Shown here: positions 19,715-30,053 of the stretch, piece by piece | Layout of the letters: each line of letters opens with the position of its first letter | Position numbering within the stretch: the first letter of the stretch is position 1 | Source: CAZIVP01 sp964542915 | Lineage (GTDB): Bacteria; Calditrichota; Calditrichia; Calditrichales; Calditrichaceae | Assembly: GCA_964542915.1 (NCBI GenBank) | Contig: CAZIVP010000012.1 | Coordinates: 50,367-114,366, forward strand | Direction of reading: 5' to 3' | DNA length: 64,000 nucleotides | Notes under the pieces: generated by a model | The model's database searches: none | Told to the model about the DNA's origin: nothing | The model's input: the letters and a program-made list of their open reading frames with translations, nothing else | Program-made: the position numbers and the translations under genes

Positions 19715-20587
19715 TTAACCCGCTTCGCTAACACTCCTGCGTTCGCGATAGAGCTGTCCTATTTCGGCCCCGATAATAAATATAATGGAGGTATAATAAA
19801 TCCAGAAAACGATTACAATTAAAAAGACATAGGTTCCGTAAATGCGTTTTAATGAAGCGAAATGGGTAAGAAAAAATCCGAACAACATCTCTGCTGCTTT
19901 CCAGAATACAGCCGCCCATAAAGCGCTCAGCGCTACCATTTTTGAGGGCACTTTCTGCGTCGGTATCATCTTGTAAAAGAGATAGAACAGTATAAATACA
20001 ATAATCGGAGACGAAATGAATAAGATACTTTCGTGTAAAAACGTTATCTGAACGATCGATACGTTTAAAAAATTTTCAATGAACTTAAGAATATGTCCAA
20101 TAAACGGGAATAAAAGCGTGGCAAGCATAAAAAGAAATAATCCGATGAAAACCATTCCCACATCCCGGAGTTTGGCAATAAGCGGATGCGGCCCGCCCTC
20201 CGTTTTGAAAATATTGTTCAGGATCGTGCGCAGGCTTGAAAAAAAGCCGCTGGATGCCAACAACAGCCCGATCAATCCAACATATCCGGCCACCTGGCGA
20301 TAATCTTTTATTTCTTCGATACGATGGAAAATGATCATTTTTATGCGAACCGCATACTCGCTATAAGGTATAATCGTATCGATCAGGGCGCTTACCTGTT
20401 CCCGGATGGATTCATTTGCGAGCAACGAACCGAGCAGCGAGAAGAGAATAAGCAGAAAAGGCATTATACATATAAACAGTGAAAATGCAAGTCCGCCGCC
20501 GTTCAGAAAAACATGATGTTTACCCAGGCGTTGATATAAGCCAATAAGATAATATTTTAACCTACTCCAAATTGCCGGACGTTTCAT
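19715..20587 (-). CDS. YihY/BrkB-family inner-membrane protein
   Basis: 290 residues with six predicted membrane segments and the family features GGLAFSLFICIMPF near the N-terminus and FWIYYTSIIFIIGAEIGQLY at the end. Function unproven; not an RNase despite old annotations. Its ATG overlaps the TGA of the addA-like gene (ATGA), so it is translated from the same leftward operon. Confidence 0.9.
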   Translation of the reverse strand: MKRPAIWSRLKYYLIGLYQRLGKHHVFLNGGGLAFSLFICIMPFLLILFSLLGSLLANESIREQVSALIDTIIPYSEYAVRIKMIIFHRIEEIKDYRQVAGYVGLIGLLLASSGFFSSLRTILNNIFKTEGGPHPLIAKLRDVGMVFIGLFLFMLATLLFPFIGHILKFIENFLNVSIVQITFLHESILFISSPIIVFILFYLFYKMIPTQKVPSKMVALSALWAAVFWKAAEMLFGFFLTHFASLKRIYGTYVFLIVIVFWIYYTSIIFIIGAEIGQLYRERRSVSEAG

Positions 20588-23500
20588 TTGCTTTGTACCG
20601 GAAATTCGTGTTTAATGCGTGTGATTGTCTCTTTGAAAAAATCGCTGATCATCATTATTTCTCCGCGGTTAAAGCGGCGCTCGTGCACTTCATCCGGATT
20701 TATAAAGTAAAGAGAAACGGGATATGACGTTTGTGCGGGAAACAGATTTCGAAGCAATAAAGCGTAAGATTGCACCTGATAACTATAACGGCGGGCAATT
20801 TCAGGCATTCGTTCTTTTGTTACGGAATTGGTTTTATAATCGACCACTTCCCACAGTCCTTCCTCATTTTTGAAGAGACGATCAATGGTGCCCGTGAATA
20901 AATCGTCTCCCAGTCGCATGGTAACCGATACTTCATTACGGGCCTCTTCCGCCTTTATGAATCTCCGGCCGGTTGGAGAATGCTCGATCCGTTCGATAAT
21001 CTGTAATAATTCCTCACGAAATTGATCCAAGGATTGGTGATCCAAGACATCGTACTCAAACAATATCTGTTCGATTAACCTTTCTCGCGAAACATCTACC
21101 GTTGAGATCAGTTCCAGCAGCCGGTGTATGATTTTACCCTTTAAACGGCTTGTATCGCCTTTGTGAATTTCCGATGCAAAAAAATCGTAATCATTTTCAA
21201 AAAATCCCAGATGGTAACGTTGGTAATACAACGATCGATCCTCTAAAAATGTCATCATTTGTGTTGCTGAAAATATGCGATCTCCGACCGGAGCTTGTAA
21301 TGGTTGCATCCAAGCCGGACGCTCCGTTTTTTCCGGTTTCCAATTACCAACCATACTGCGAAGCGTCTTTAGGAGGTTTGCTAAGTTCTGCAATGTTGTA
21401 TCGGTCGATACTTTTTTCGGATAATCACGGCGAATGGCGAGCGTACCATTTCGGAAAGATGCTTCATCCTCGGCAAGCAGATCCTGACCCAATTGCTGGA
21501 AGCTCTCCAATAACCAGGCCAGCATCGACTCTTCCTTCACTTTTTCTTGCTCCAGTTCGGCGGAAAGATAGAGATAATCGCTGCAGCGACTCGCCGCCAC
21601 ATAAAAAATACGCCTGGCTTCCGCCATCTCCTTTTGATATTGACGGTATTTAAGAAGCGTATGAAGGCAGAAGGTTTTTTGCTTATCGTCTTCTCCCTTA
21701 AAGAGGCCGGTCGGCGTCATACCCAGGTCGGCTTCCATATAAATCTTATTGGAACGGCCTGTATTTTTAGTATTCAAAAAGGGTACGAATACAACCGGAA
21801 ATTGCAATCCTTTGGCCGTATGGATCGTCATAATTTTCACGGTGCCTTTATCATCCATAATCAGTGATGCTTCGCCTTCGCGCATTTCCCGGTCGATAAT
21901 CTCTTCCAGCATGTTTAGAAAATCCGGTAATCCGCCAAGCCCGGCGTTATCGAACCACCAGGCGCGTTCAATCAATTTATCCACATTCGCAACCAGCTGC
22001 TCGCCGTTCAGGTCGGCGGCCAAAACCGCTCGCAACCGGGTATCTTCAACAATCATGTGCAACAGTTCCGATAAATTCATGCGATTGCGGCAATCCAGCC
22101 ATTTGCGGATCAGTTCCTTTGCGCGTAACAACTCCTGCCACTCCGAATCTTCAAAGTCGCCCTGCTCCTCCAAATTTGCAAGCTTTTTTAAATAATCGTT
22201 ACCGCTCCGTTCCTCAAGTAAAAAAAGCGCCCGATCCGAAATCAAAAACATTTTGGATCGCAGAACGGCAACCAGGGCCATATTATCAAACGGATTGGTT
22301 AAGAATTTCAGCAGATAAAACCAGTCGTAAATTTCCTGCTTCTGCCAGTATCCGATTCCGCTCACCGTCTTAAAGGGAATGTTACGACTGCGTAACGCTT
22401 GTTCCACCTCCAGTAAGCGGTTACGGCTGCGGATCAGGATGGCTATATCACCGTATTGCAGTAGCTCTTTCTGCTCGCCATTATCCCGGTTGAAATATTC
22501 GGTTCCGTCGCTAATCAGGCTCTCAATAGTTGCAGCAATATAATCCGTTTCATCGCCGTAATGTTCGTCCTCTTTGTCCAGCAAGGCCAGTTCCACCGAT
22601 CCTTCCGCCTTAACCGCCCGTTTTGTAACCAACGCCTGGTATCCCACGGCGTACGGATTCGATGTTTCTTGTAACATGATCGTTCCGAAAACCGAATTGA
22701 GAAAATGGTTGACGACGGGCAGAAATCGAAAACTTTCCTCGAAGACCAAATTGCCGTCGTAATGATCCGTCTGTGTTTCGCCGGCCAGTTGCGCAAAGGT
22801 TTGTTTGGCTTCCATGAAAACACGTACATCGGCATTACGAAATCCGTATATCGATTGCTTGGGATCGCCGACCACAAACACGTTCACCGTTTGCTTATCA
22901 CCGTCCATCGCAGCAATATGGCGAATAATCGACCATTGCAAGGCATTGGTATCCTGAAATTCATCGACCATGATATAAGCAAAACGTTGTTGCATCTGTG
23001 TACGGATATCCGGCCGGTTGTGCAAAAGCTCCAGGGTCAATAGTTGCAGATCTTCAAAATCAACCGCATTTTGCCCGTATTTCAATTTGCGGTATTCTTC
23101 GGAGCTGGTTTGATACAGAGGAATGAAACGACGGAAGAGATGATACCACTTCCGGTCATCATCGCCCGGCGGTTGTCCCGGATCGATTTTATTAAGCGCC
23201 CGGGCAATCGGGCTTAACTGTTCCGCCAGGGAGGTCAAATGTTCCAAGGCATCCCGGCCCCAGTTCGACTTACCGCCCAGACTTCGTGGCGTGCGGGCTT
23301 CGCCTTCTTTGTTCGTCAGAACACGGCTCAATTGAAGGACGGCGTCATAACGTTGAAGCTTCTGCGGTTCACGCAAGCGGTCTTGACAGGTACGCAGGGC
23401 ATTCAAAATGTCCGCGGCCTTGGAATTCTTATCTTCATCTCCTTCCCGGTTTACTATCAGGGCCGCCTGATCGGCTATGTTGTCGAAATCGGGACGCTCT

Positions 23501-24144
23501 ATATGTTGTTCAATCATTTCGATCCAAGCGGACTCCAGATATTCGATATATTCGGTTTCGGTCCAGGCTTCAAAACGTTGTTGCAATTGTTGCATCTCAT
23601 AGGGATTCGCCAGAGCCTGCGTCAACATCGTCCGTACCGTTCGGCGGCCGAGTGTAACAAAAAGTTCGCCGAATGCATTCATTACCGTATCAGGCGGTTG
23701 TTCATCGAGATGCTCAAAAACGGCGTCGATTGCCTGGTTTTGTAAAACCGTACTTTGCAATTCGTCCAATTCGTTAAAATCGGGCGCCAACCCGGCTTCC
23801 ATTGGAAATTCACGTAATATTTTGTTGCAGAACGCATGGATGGTTGAAATATACGCGGAATTCAACTGATCCCGTATGCGGAGGAGCGACGCACGTTCAT
23901 CCGAAGAAATGCTCTGCTGCAACCGTTCATTAACCACACGTGTTACACGCTCCTGCATTTCTCCTGCGGCTTTTTTCGTGAACGTAATGGCCAATACGCG
24001 CCGCACATTTTGCGGATTCCGCATGACCAGTTTAATGTAACGGTCCACCAATAGGCGTGTTTTACCCGTTCCGGCGCCCGCTGTTACCGAAAGATGCTTA
24101 TCCAGTCGTAGCGCCTCAGCTTGTTTTGAGGTTAAGGCTGTCAT
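20584..24144 (-). CDS. addA: AddA-like UvrD-type helicase-nuclease
   Basis: 1186-residue double-strand-break-resection subunit. Walker A VTAGAGTGKTRLL is near the N-terminus, followed by MVDEFQDTNALQW (motif II), GDPKQSIYGFRNAD (motif III), motif VI in RRIFYVAASRC, and a C-terminal PD-(D/E)XK nuclease with GTIDRLF, VVDYKTNS and YQVQSYALLL. The frame is open back to 24285, but the ATG at 24144 forms an ATGA overlap with the preceding addB-like stop and sits just before TSKQAEAL, so it is the start. Together with the upstream gene it forms an AddAB/RecBCD-type complex that loads a recombinase. Confidence 0.92.
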   Translation of the reverse strand: MTALTSKQAEALRLDKHLSVTAGAGTGKTRLLVDRYIKLVMRNPQNVRRVLAITFTKKAAGEMQERVTRVVNERLQQSISSDERASLLRIRDQLNSAYISTIHAFCNKILREFPMEAGLAPDFNELDELQSTVLQNQAIDAVFEHLDEQPPDTVMNAFGELFVTLGRRTVRTMLTQALANPYEMQQLQQRFEAWTETEYIEYLESAWIEMIEQHIERPDFDNIADQAALIVNREGDEDKNSKAADILNALRTCQDRLREPQKLQRYDAVLQLSRVLTNKEGEARTPRSLGGKSNWGRDALEHLTSLAEQLSPIARALNKIDPGQPPGDDDRKWYHLFRRFIPLYQTSSEEYRKLKYGQNAVDFEDLQLLTLELLHNRPDIRTQMQQRFAYIMVDEFQDTNALQWSIIRHIAAMDGDKQTVNVFVVGDPKQSIYGFRNADVRVFMEAKQTFAQLAGETQTDHYDGNLVFEESFRFLPVVNHFLNSVFGTIMLQETSNPYAVGYQALVTKRAVKAEGSVELALLDKEDEHYGDETDYIAATIESLISDGTEYFNRDNGEQKELLQYGDIAILIRSRNRLLEVEQALRSRNIPFKTVSGIGYWQKQEIYDWFYLLKFLTNPFDNMALVAVLRSKMFLISDRALFLLEERSGNDYLKKLANLEEQGDFEDSEWQELLRAKELIRKWLDCRNRMNLSELLHMIVEDTRLRAVLAADLNGEQLVANVDKLIERAWWFDNAGLGGLPDFLNMLEEIIDREMREGEASLIMDDKGTVKIMTIHTAKGLQFPVVFVPFLNTKNTGRSNKIYMEADLGMTPTGLFKGEDDKQKTFCLHTLLKYRQYQKEMAEARRIFYVAASRCSDYLYLSAELEQEKVKEESMLAWLLESFQQLGQDLLAEDEASFRNGTLAIRRDYPKKVSTDTTLQNLANLLKTLRSMVGNWKPEKTERPAWMQPLQAPVGDRIFSATQMMTFLEDRSLYYQRYHLGFFENDYDFFASEIHKGDTSRLKGKIIHRLLELISTVDVSRERLIEQILFEYDVLDHQSLDQFREELLQIIERIEHSPTGRRFIKAEEARNEVSVTMRLGDDLFTGTIDRLFKNEEGLWEVVDYKTNSVTKERMPEIARRYSYQVQSYALLLRNLFPAQTSYPVSLYFINPDEVHERRFNRGEIMMISDFFKETITRIKHEFPVQSK

Positions 24145-27100
24145 ATTTCCCGGTTTAACATTTTTAGTTTTCGCACATTTTTTTGACACATCCGGCGATA
24201 CGTACACCAACGCTGGCAAAAAGGCCGGTCGGGATAGGCCGTATGTCGAAATTGCCCGCTCCGCAGTTGTTCGATTTTCTGCCATGCAATTCCGACCGCT
24301 GTTTCGAGCAAAGATTCGAACGTATATTCGTTACCTTCTGTATCGATCACATTCTTGTTGGGCAGGCTGGCGTGTGCGCGCTTACTGACCCAGCCTGCTT
24401 CCTCTTTATCCGCGATTTGCGGCAGGCGTTCGCAGTTGTCGCCGTCCTTAACAAGATAATAAGCGGCGTAAACGACTTGCAGGTTTTTCCTGACCGACAT
24501 AAGGGCTTTGGCATAAAGCGGTAACTGCAATTGCAGGCCTTCGAGAATTGACCGCGGAGATTTATCGATGGAAGAAGCGCCCGTTTTGTAATCGAATATT
24601 AAAGCCCGTTTTTTATCAGCATCCAGGTCGACGCGGTCAATCTTTCCGCTCAATTGAAAGGATTGATCTCCTGCATACAAAAGCGCCGGCTTTTCTTGGG
24701 AGGTTTCGTCTTTTTCATCTTTGCCGGTCGGTCCGAATGCCCACTCAAGAAGGCCGGGATAAAAACCGTTTTGGTCAATTTCCTGCTGTTCCAGTTGCAA
24801 AAAAGCATCCCACAGGCCCGCCTGTTGCTCGCTTCCGAAATAGCGGATGCGTTCCAATTCCCAGAAAAAGCCCTTAAATTCGAAACGAGCAAAAATTTCA
24901 TTTGCGATATCCCTTAATCTTTGACGCTCTTCAAGAGGCGTAAGGCGTTCTCCCTCGGACAATCCGCTGTAGAACCGCTGCAATATTTGGTGCACCGCCG
25001 CTCCACGTTCCAGCGCGGTTAACTCTTTCTCGACCTCGGGCCATTCTTCCAGCTTTAACAAACGTTCAAGAAAAAATTGCATCGGACACGCGGCATACTG
25101 CTCGAGCTGCGTTGGCGACCAGGGATAGTCAGCATGGTAGCGGGCTTGCAATCGTTTATGAATCGCTGCGCTGTTACCCAGAACGCCTTCATACGCACCG
25201 GGCTCGCGAGTCGATACTCGTTGTCGGATGCGTTCGATACCTTCCAAAACCCGAAGCAATTTCGTTTGGTTATTTTCAAAATTGGCCGAGGGTGCGGCGA
25301 GAATGCGGCTGACCGTTTGTTTCAAACTCTGTGTGGATGCAGGATCGGTCGATTGCAAACCACTGCTCAACGCCATCCATAGCTGACTTTCACTGGCGGG
25401 CGAATCCGGCGCTTTCTTCTGCGGTATTTGCTCCACCTCGGCCACATCGCGTAAATCGGCAATAAAACTGGAGGGAACCAGGGCGGTTTCTTCTTCATAG
25501 CGGGGATACGTCAAATAACAGCGCTCGGCTGACGATTCGATCAGGTTGTAAAACACAAGCCGGTCCTGGTGTAAAAGCTCTTCGGCGGCGATAAGTCCCA
25601 TCGACGCCCGAACATGATCATTAAAGAAAACATCTTTGACCGAGGCGCGCGGAAATTCGCCGTCCACCAGCCCCGCGATAAACAAGCGCTGATAATCCAG
25701 GGCCTGAATCTCCAATCGCGGCATCACCTGAACGCCATAGTCGGGCAGCTCCTTCAAATTGTAGATACCGTTGTTGATCATTTGTTGCAATGCCCGGAAA
25801 AAAACATTAAATGAAATTTCATTGGATCCATGGATAAAATCCATTGTCCATATCATGCGTTCAAAGAGCTTCATAAAACGATTAAAAGCACGAAATTCGT
25901 GTTCGCGGTGCCTTTCATTCAGATAAGGATTTTCCTTTTCGTACCATTTGATTAAACCGTTTGCTTGCAACAACTGAATGAACGCATTGCGAAAGGCATC
26001 AACCGTTGCTTTTTTGGGGAAACAATAAAAATGTTGTAATGCCTTATTCAGATGATCGATTTGTTGTTGAAGATATTCGGGTTCTGCAAGACCGCTTTTA
26101 ACATCATTTTCTTTCAGGACTTTTTTTATCCATTCCGCCCAACCCTGCTCAAAGCGTACAATCCGATAATCCGCACACAGTCGTTGGATGGTCCGAACAT
26201 CGAACGCCATATAATTCCTTGAAGGAACGTTATTAAACCATCGAAGCACCTGACGTTGATCAAAGCGGTTTTCAATGAGTTGAAGCGCATTTAAAAACTG
26301 ACGGATTAAAGGCGACTGATTCAAGGCAAATCCGGTGGAAATATTACAGGGGATACCGTACTCCCTGAAAATTTGGCGTACCAATGGTACATACACATCC
26401 ATTCGTGTAAACGTAACGGCCATGCGGTTAAGCGGAACCTTTTGTTCAATATGTTCGCTGCGAATCGTTCGGGCAATAAATTGCACTTCTTCTTTTCTGT
26501 TGGTAAGCTCCGCCAGAGACAAACGTTTTTTGAAATTTAAACGCTGATGTCCCTCTTTTAACGAACGGTTGAACAGAAAGCGATGCAGAGCGGTTCCCCG
26601 AGACGATTGATCGAATTGCGCTCCCATACGCTGAAAGCGACCGGCTGCTGCAGAGGTATGTTTGAATAAATCCAAATTATCGCCGTTGTAATCCAGTTTA
26701 ATATGGATGGTACACCATGCGGCCGCTTTCTCGATAAACCGGTACATGGCCGGTGTAAATAAACCGTAACCGCTGATGTATATATCTTTTGCCTGCGGCC
26801 AGATAGAGTGAAAGAGCGGTTCGCTAATATTTTGGGCAGCCTCATGAAGAGCAAACGGTTCGTCCAGGCAGGTATTTCCCAGACTTTGTTCCAGATGCGA
26901 CAACAGCAAGAACATATCCCGGTACTTGGCAGGTTGGCGCTTTTTCTCCTCATGATCCAGCCGCCGGAACGTCTCCGCGGTAAAACCAAAACGCCTTAAC
27001 TCATTCAAAATCGTGTTGGTTTTGCTAATAATTCCCGACGGAAGCGATTCGGTCTGTATTAAAAATTGGGATTTTTCAGCCATTTGACGCAGGATTGTAT

Positions 27101-27380
27101 CGGTCAGCACAAGCATCATGTCGTCCGTTAAAACCCGACGCCGCTGCGAAAGTCGCTGATAGATATCCATGAATAATTGGTTGAATGTATAAATGGGCGG
27201 ATCGATAAGGATGTGGTCTTTGGCGTTTCCGATCAAACGCTTTTTTAATCTTCTTACCGCACGATTGACGGGGAGAATATAGATATAATCTGCATTTCCT
27301 GCTTCCACGCGACGGGCAATGGTCTGCTCAAAAAAATAGAAGGGTCCCGTTGCGCCGCTGTAAACGGTTATTCCCGCCAC
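24141..27380 (-). CDS. addB: AddB-like nuclease subunit with Fe-S staple
   Basis: 1079 residues. The C-terminal nuclease shows CPMQFFLERLLKLE, GKIDRVDLD, FDYKTGASS and the cysteine end CQRWCTYRRMC, i.e. a C...CX3CX5C arrangement that binds a [4Fe-4S] staple in AddB nucleases. The N-terminus (ITVYSGATGPFYFFEQ) occupies the Walker A place but lacks the GKT, so this half is probably an inactive helicase that recognises DNA, as in other AddB proteins. Starts with GTG, sharing one base with the stop of the Na/Pi gene, and ends in an ATGA overlap with addA. Confidence 0.9.
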   Translation of the reverse strand: MAGITVYSGATGPFYFFEQTIARRVEAGNADYIYILPVNRAVRRLKKRLIGNAKDHILIDPPIYTFNQLFMDIYQRLSQRRRVLTDDMMLVLTDTILRQMAEKSQFLIQTESLPSGIISKTNTILNELRRFGFTAETFRRLDHEEKKRQPAKYRDMFLLLSHLEQSLGNTCLDEPFALHEAAQNISEPLFHSIWPQAKDIYISGYGLFTPAMYRFIEKAAAWCTIHIKLDYNGDNLDLFKHTSAAAGRFQRMGAQFDQSSRGTALHRFLFNRSLKEGHQRLNFKKRLSLAELTNRKEEVQFIARTIRSEHIEQKVPLNRMAVTFTRMDVYVPLVRQIFREYGIPCNISTGFALNQSPLIRQFLNALQLIENRFDQRQVLRWFNNVPSRNYMAFDVRTIQRLCADYRIVRFEQGWAEWIKKVLKENDVKSGLAEPEYLQQQIDHLNKALQHFYCFPKKATVDAFRNAFIQLLQANGLIKWYEKENPYLNERHREHEFRAFNRFMKLFERMIWTMDFIHGSNEISFNVFFRALQQMINNGIYNLKELPDYGVQVMPRLEIQALDYQRLFIAGLVDGEFPRASVKDVFFNDHVRASMGLIAAEELLHQDRLVFYNLIESSAERCYLTYPRYEEETALVPSSFIADLRDVAEVEQIPQKKAPDSPASESQLWMALSSGLQSTDPASTQSLKQTVSRILAAPSANFENNQTKLLRVLEGIERIRQRVSTREPGAYEGVLGNSAAIHKRLQARYHADYPWSPTQLEQYAACPMQFFLERLLKLEEWPEVEKELTALERGAAVHQILQRFYSGLSEGERLTPLEERQRLRDIANEIFARFEFKGFFWELERIRYFGSEQQAGLWDAFLQLEQQEIDQNGFYPGLLEWAFGPTGKDEKDETSQEKPALLYAGDQSFQLSGKIDRVDLDADKKRALIFDYKTGASSIDKSPRSILEGLQLQLPLYAKALMSVRKNLQVVYAAYYLVKDGDNCERLPQIADKEEAGWVSKRAHASLPNKNVIDTEGNEYTFESLLETAVGIAWQKIEQLRSGQFRHTAYPDRPFCQRWCTYRRMCQKNVRKLKMLNREI

Positions 27381-29521
27381 TATTGCTCCTCTCTCCGATT
27401 CATTTGTTCCCGCAACAGTTCGCCGCGCTTTTCAAACTGAATCCGTGCGATATTGGTGGCATGGCTGCTAATGCGTTTGAGTAGCTCCATCAACTCCACA
27501 TGGATTTCACTGCTGGCCATACTCTCCGGTACAGCCTCCTGCAAACGAACAAAATGATCCCGCCGCAGACTCATTTCCATCAAGCGATACTTTTGATATT
27601 TTTCTTCCATTTTGCGCGCCTTTTCAAGGTTCATCTCCTTGAATACTTCAATGGCCCTATCGACCTGTTTCACCGTGCGCTCGTGGTATTGCTCAATCTC
27701 TTCTTCGCCTTCTTTCGAAAATTCCGCGCCGGTTTCCATCTTCTTTACCGCAAGCGGTTTTAGGTTCTTAGCTACGATGTCCGCCATACGCTCAAATTCG
27801 GTAACCGCATACAGCATTTGGAAAACCTCTTCCATGCGTTCATCAGACAAATTTTGTTGACTGATTTTTGTAAGATAAGCACGGATACGTTCTTCAAGAA
27901 AATCAATCTCTTCTTCCGCCTTATCGATGTCGCTCAAATCGGGCGAAGTTTTCTGTAAAAAGGGTGTTGCTATGGCTTCGACCATGGTTTTCACTTTACG
28001 GCCCATTCGCAACACTTCTACTTTGGCCACTCCGAGCGCCAGAGTCGGGGTTCGTATCAGGCTGTCATCCAGGTACTTGATTTTGAATGGTTCCTCTTCA
28101 CCGCGCTCGTGCAGCGGTAACCATTTAAGAACAAGCGCTCCGAAATGCTTGGTAAACGGTAATACGATACCGGTTAAAAAAACATTAAACAAGGTGTGTG
28201 CATTGGCAATTTGTCTCGGTATAACGCTCGAGAAAGCTTCAGCTCCTCCACTGCTCATTTCCGCCACAGGCGATATCAAACGAACAAGGTTTGCAAAGTA
28301 AGGAATCCATGCAATGAACAACAGAACGCCGAATACCTTGAACATCACATGTGCAAGCGCCACGCGTCTCGCTTCTCTGCCCGTGTTAATGGTTGCTAAC
28401 ATGGCGGTGATACATGTACCGAGGTTGGCGCCAAAAAGCAGCGGAATGCCGGCTTCAAGGGTCAGCAAATCCTGACCCGCCATAACAATAATGATTCCGA
28501 TAAACGCGCTGCTGCTCTGAATAAGCGCGGTGAAGATCGTACCCACCAACAGCCCGAGCCAGGGATTTTCAAGCTGCAACAAAATGCTCAGAAAGGGCTC
28601 GTAGGTTTGTAAGGGCGCCATGGATTCCGACATTACGTGCATCCCGTAGAACAACATCCCAAATCCGAGAATGGATTGTCCGATGTATTTATAATTCTTC
28701 CTTTTAGAAAAGAATTTTAGCACAAAACCGATGCCGACCATTAAAAGCGCATAATCGGTCAGTTTGAAAGCGATTAATTGCGCGGTTATCGTTGTACCGA
28801 TATCTGCGCCCAAAATAATACCCAACGATTGCGCAAACGTCATTAAATTGGCCTGGACCAGACTGATCAGCATAACCGTTGTGGCGCTGCTGCTTTGGAC
28901 GATGACCGTAACAATCGTACCCGCCGCCACCGCTGTTAACCGGTTGCGCGTTAGATTTTCCAGCAAGGTTCTCAGGTTTTGGCCTGCCGTTTGGCGGAGG
29001 CCGCTGCTCAATAAATCCAGACCAAACAAAAACAGCGCTAATCCGCCAACCAATCCCATCAGCAGGTAGCTAACCCAGCGTGACGAGCGCCCGTATAATC
29101 TGAAGTAGAGCGTATTGCTCTGCAGCGTGTCACTTACGACCTCGGCCGAATAAAGATATACGCCGGGTTTAGCGCCTATCATTACGAATTGTTTCGCTTC
29201 ACCCAGATGATTGGTTTTTGCAGTATATGTATCTTTTGCCTCTACCTTGGTATCTTGGGGTCTGTCAATAAGACGAAACCGGACCGTCGCCCCGGATAAG
29301 GGAATGGAATCATTGATAAAAGCTTTAATTCGGAGCGGTTGTGGAATTCGTTCATTTACGGTTACATGCTGACGGTCTCCCGAATAGTAGGCCTGGTCTG
29401 CAGAGTGCGGTTTGATCAATTGGACGGCGGCGCTCCCTGCAGTTACATGCACAAAAATGAGCAGAATAAATATCAATGCAAGAGGAACGCCCTTAAGTTT
29501 TAAACCTAAATCCGGCATCAT
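27380..29521 (-). CDS. Na/Pi cotransporter (NptA family) with Ig-like and PhoU-like domains
   Basis: 713 residues. A signal or first helix and an extracytoplasmic Ig-like domain (about 30-145) precede the transporter, which has the two inverted QSSSA repeats (QSSSATTVMLIS and QSSSAFIGIIIV) of Na-dependent phosphate carriers. A cytoplasmic PhoU-like helical region (about 500-700) follows. Imports phosphate, or may regulate it. It is the first gene of the run Na/Pi - addB - addA - yihY, which is joined by overlaps; the DNA-repair genes are therefore co-translated with transport genes. Confidence 0.9.
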   Translation of the reverse strand: MMPDLGLKLKGVPLALIFILLIFVHVTAGSAAVQLIKPHSADQAYYSGDRQHVTVNERIPQPLRIKAFINDSIPLSGATVRFRLIDRPQDTKVEAKDTYTAKTNHLGEAKQFVMIGAKPGVYLYSAEVVSDTLQSNTLYFRLYGRSSRWVSYLLMGLVGGLALFLFGLDLLSSGLRQTAGQNLRTLLENLTRNRLTAVAAGTIVTVIVQSSSATTVMLISLVQANLMTFAQSLGIILGADIGTTITAQLIAFKLTDYALLMVGIGFVLKFFSKRKNYKYIGQSILGFGMLFYGMHVMSESMAPLQTYEPFLSILLQLENPWLGLLVGTIFTALIQSSSAFIGIIIVMAGQDLLTLEAGIPLLFGANLGTCITAMLATINTGREARRVALAHVMFKVFGVLLFIAWIPYFANLVRLISPVAEMSSGGAEAFSSVIPRQIANAHTLFNVFLTGIVLPFTKHFGALVLKWLPLHERGEEEPFKIKYLDDSLIRTPTLALGVAKVEVLRMGRKVKTMVEAIATPFLQKTSPDLSDIDKAEEEIDFLEERIRAYLTKISQQNLSDERMEEVFQMLYAVTEFERMADIVAKNLKPLAVKKMETGAEFSKEGEEEIEQYHERTVKQVDRAIEVFKEMNLEKARKMEEKYQKYRLMEMSLRRDHFVRLQEAVPESMASSEIHVELMELLKRISSHATNIARIQFEKRGELLREQMNRREEQ

Positions 29522-29572
29522 TACGTGCGATCGTTTTGGTAGCTATTCCGTTCCGAATATATTAAACACATG

Positions 29573-30046
29573 TTATTCGTCCCAGGACGGATAGGGATAT
29601 TTGGCAAGATAAGCGTTATAATATCGATGATCGTCGGAGACTTCCTTCCCAATCCATGGCGGCCATTCCCGGATTTGATCGTTGGCGTCGCTAAGTTCCA
29701 CCTCCGCCAAAATCAGTCCGCGGTTTGCACCGGTAAATTCGTCTATTTCCCACAGAAGGCCGCCATATCTGAGTTGGTATCGCTTCTTTTCCACTTTACC
29801 ATACAGGCAAAGGTAATCGTACATTTGGCGGCCGTCTTGGAGTGGAATTTCATATTCAAATTCCTGTCTGCGAATACCCTTGCGGCCGCTTTTAACGGCA
29901 AGAAACGCCCTGTCATTAATGATGCGCACTCGAACGGTTCCGCTTACACTCGAATAAATATAACCCTGACGATAAAAAACCGCTTTGGCATTTTGGCGCC
30001 ATTCGTCATTTCTCACAAGAAACTTACGCTCAATCTCTTCTGCCAT
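29573..30046 (-). CDS. CYTH-domain phosphatase
   Basis: 157 residues beginning with the CYTH signature EIERKFLV, followed by RVRI, FLAVKSGRKGIRRQEFEYEI, WEIDEF and AEVELSD. Acidic and basic residues line the tunnel that binds triphosphates with Mg2+. Short bacterial CYTH proteins are usually inorganic triphosphatases (YgiF/NE1496-like); an adenylate cyclase role is less likely. It lies 7 bases after the DUF2147 gene and 51 bases before the Na/Pi gene. Confidence 0.9.
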   Translation of the reverse strand: MAEEIERKFLVRNDEWRQNAKAVFYRQGYIYSSVSGTVRVRIINDRAFLAVKSGRKGIRRQEFEYEIPLQDGRQMYDYLCLYGKVEKKRYQLRYGGLLWEIDEFTGANRGLILAEVELSDANDQIREWPPWIGKEVSDDHRYYNAYLAKYPYPSWDE

Positions 30047-30053
30047 AAACGGA

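Noticed and set aside
24145..24285. 47-residue N-terminal extension of the AddA-like protein
   Set aside because: It lies within the addB coding end; the ATGA junction gives a better start directly before the helicase domain.
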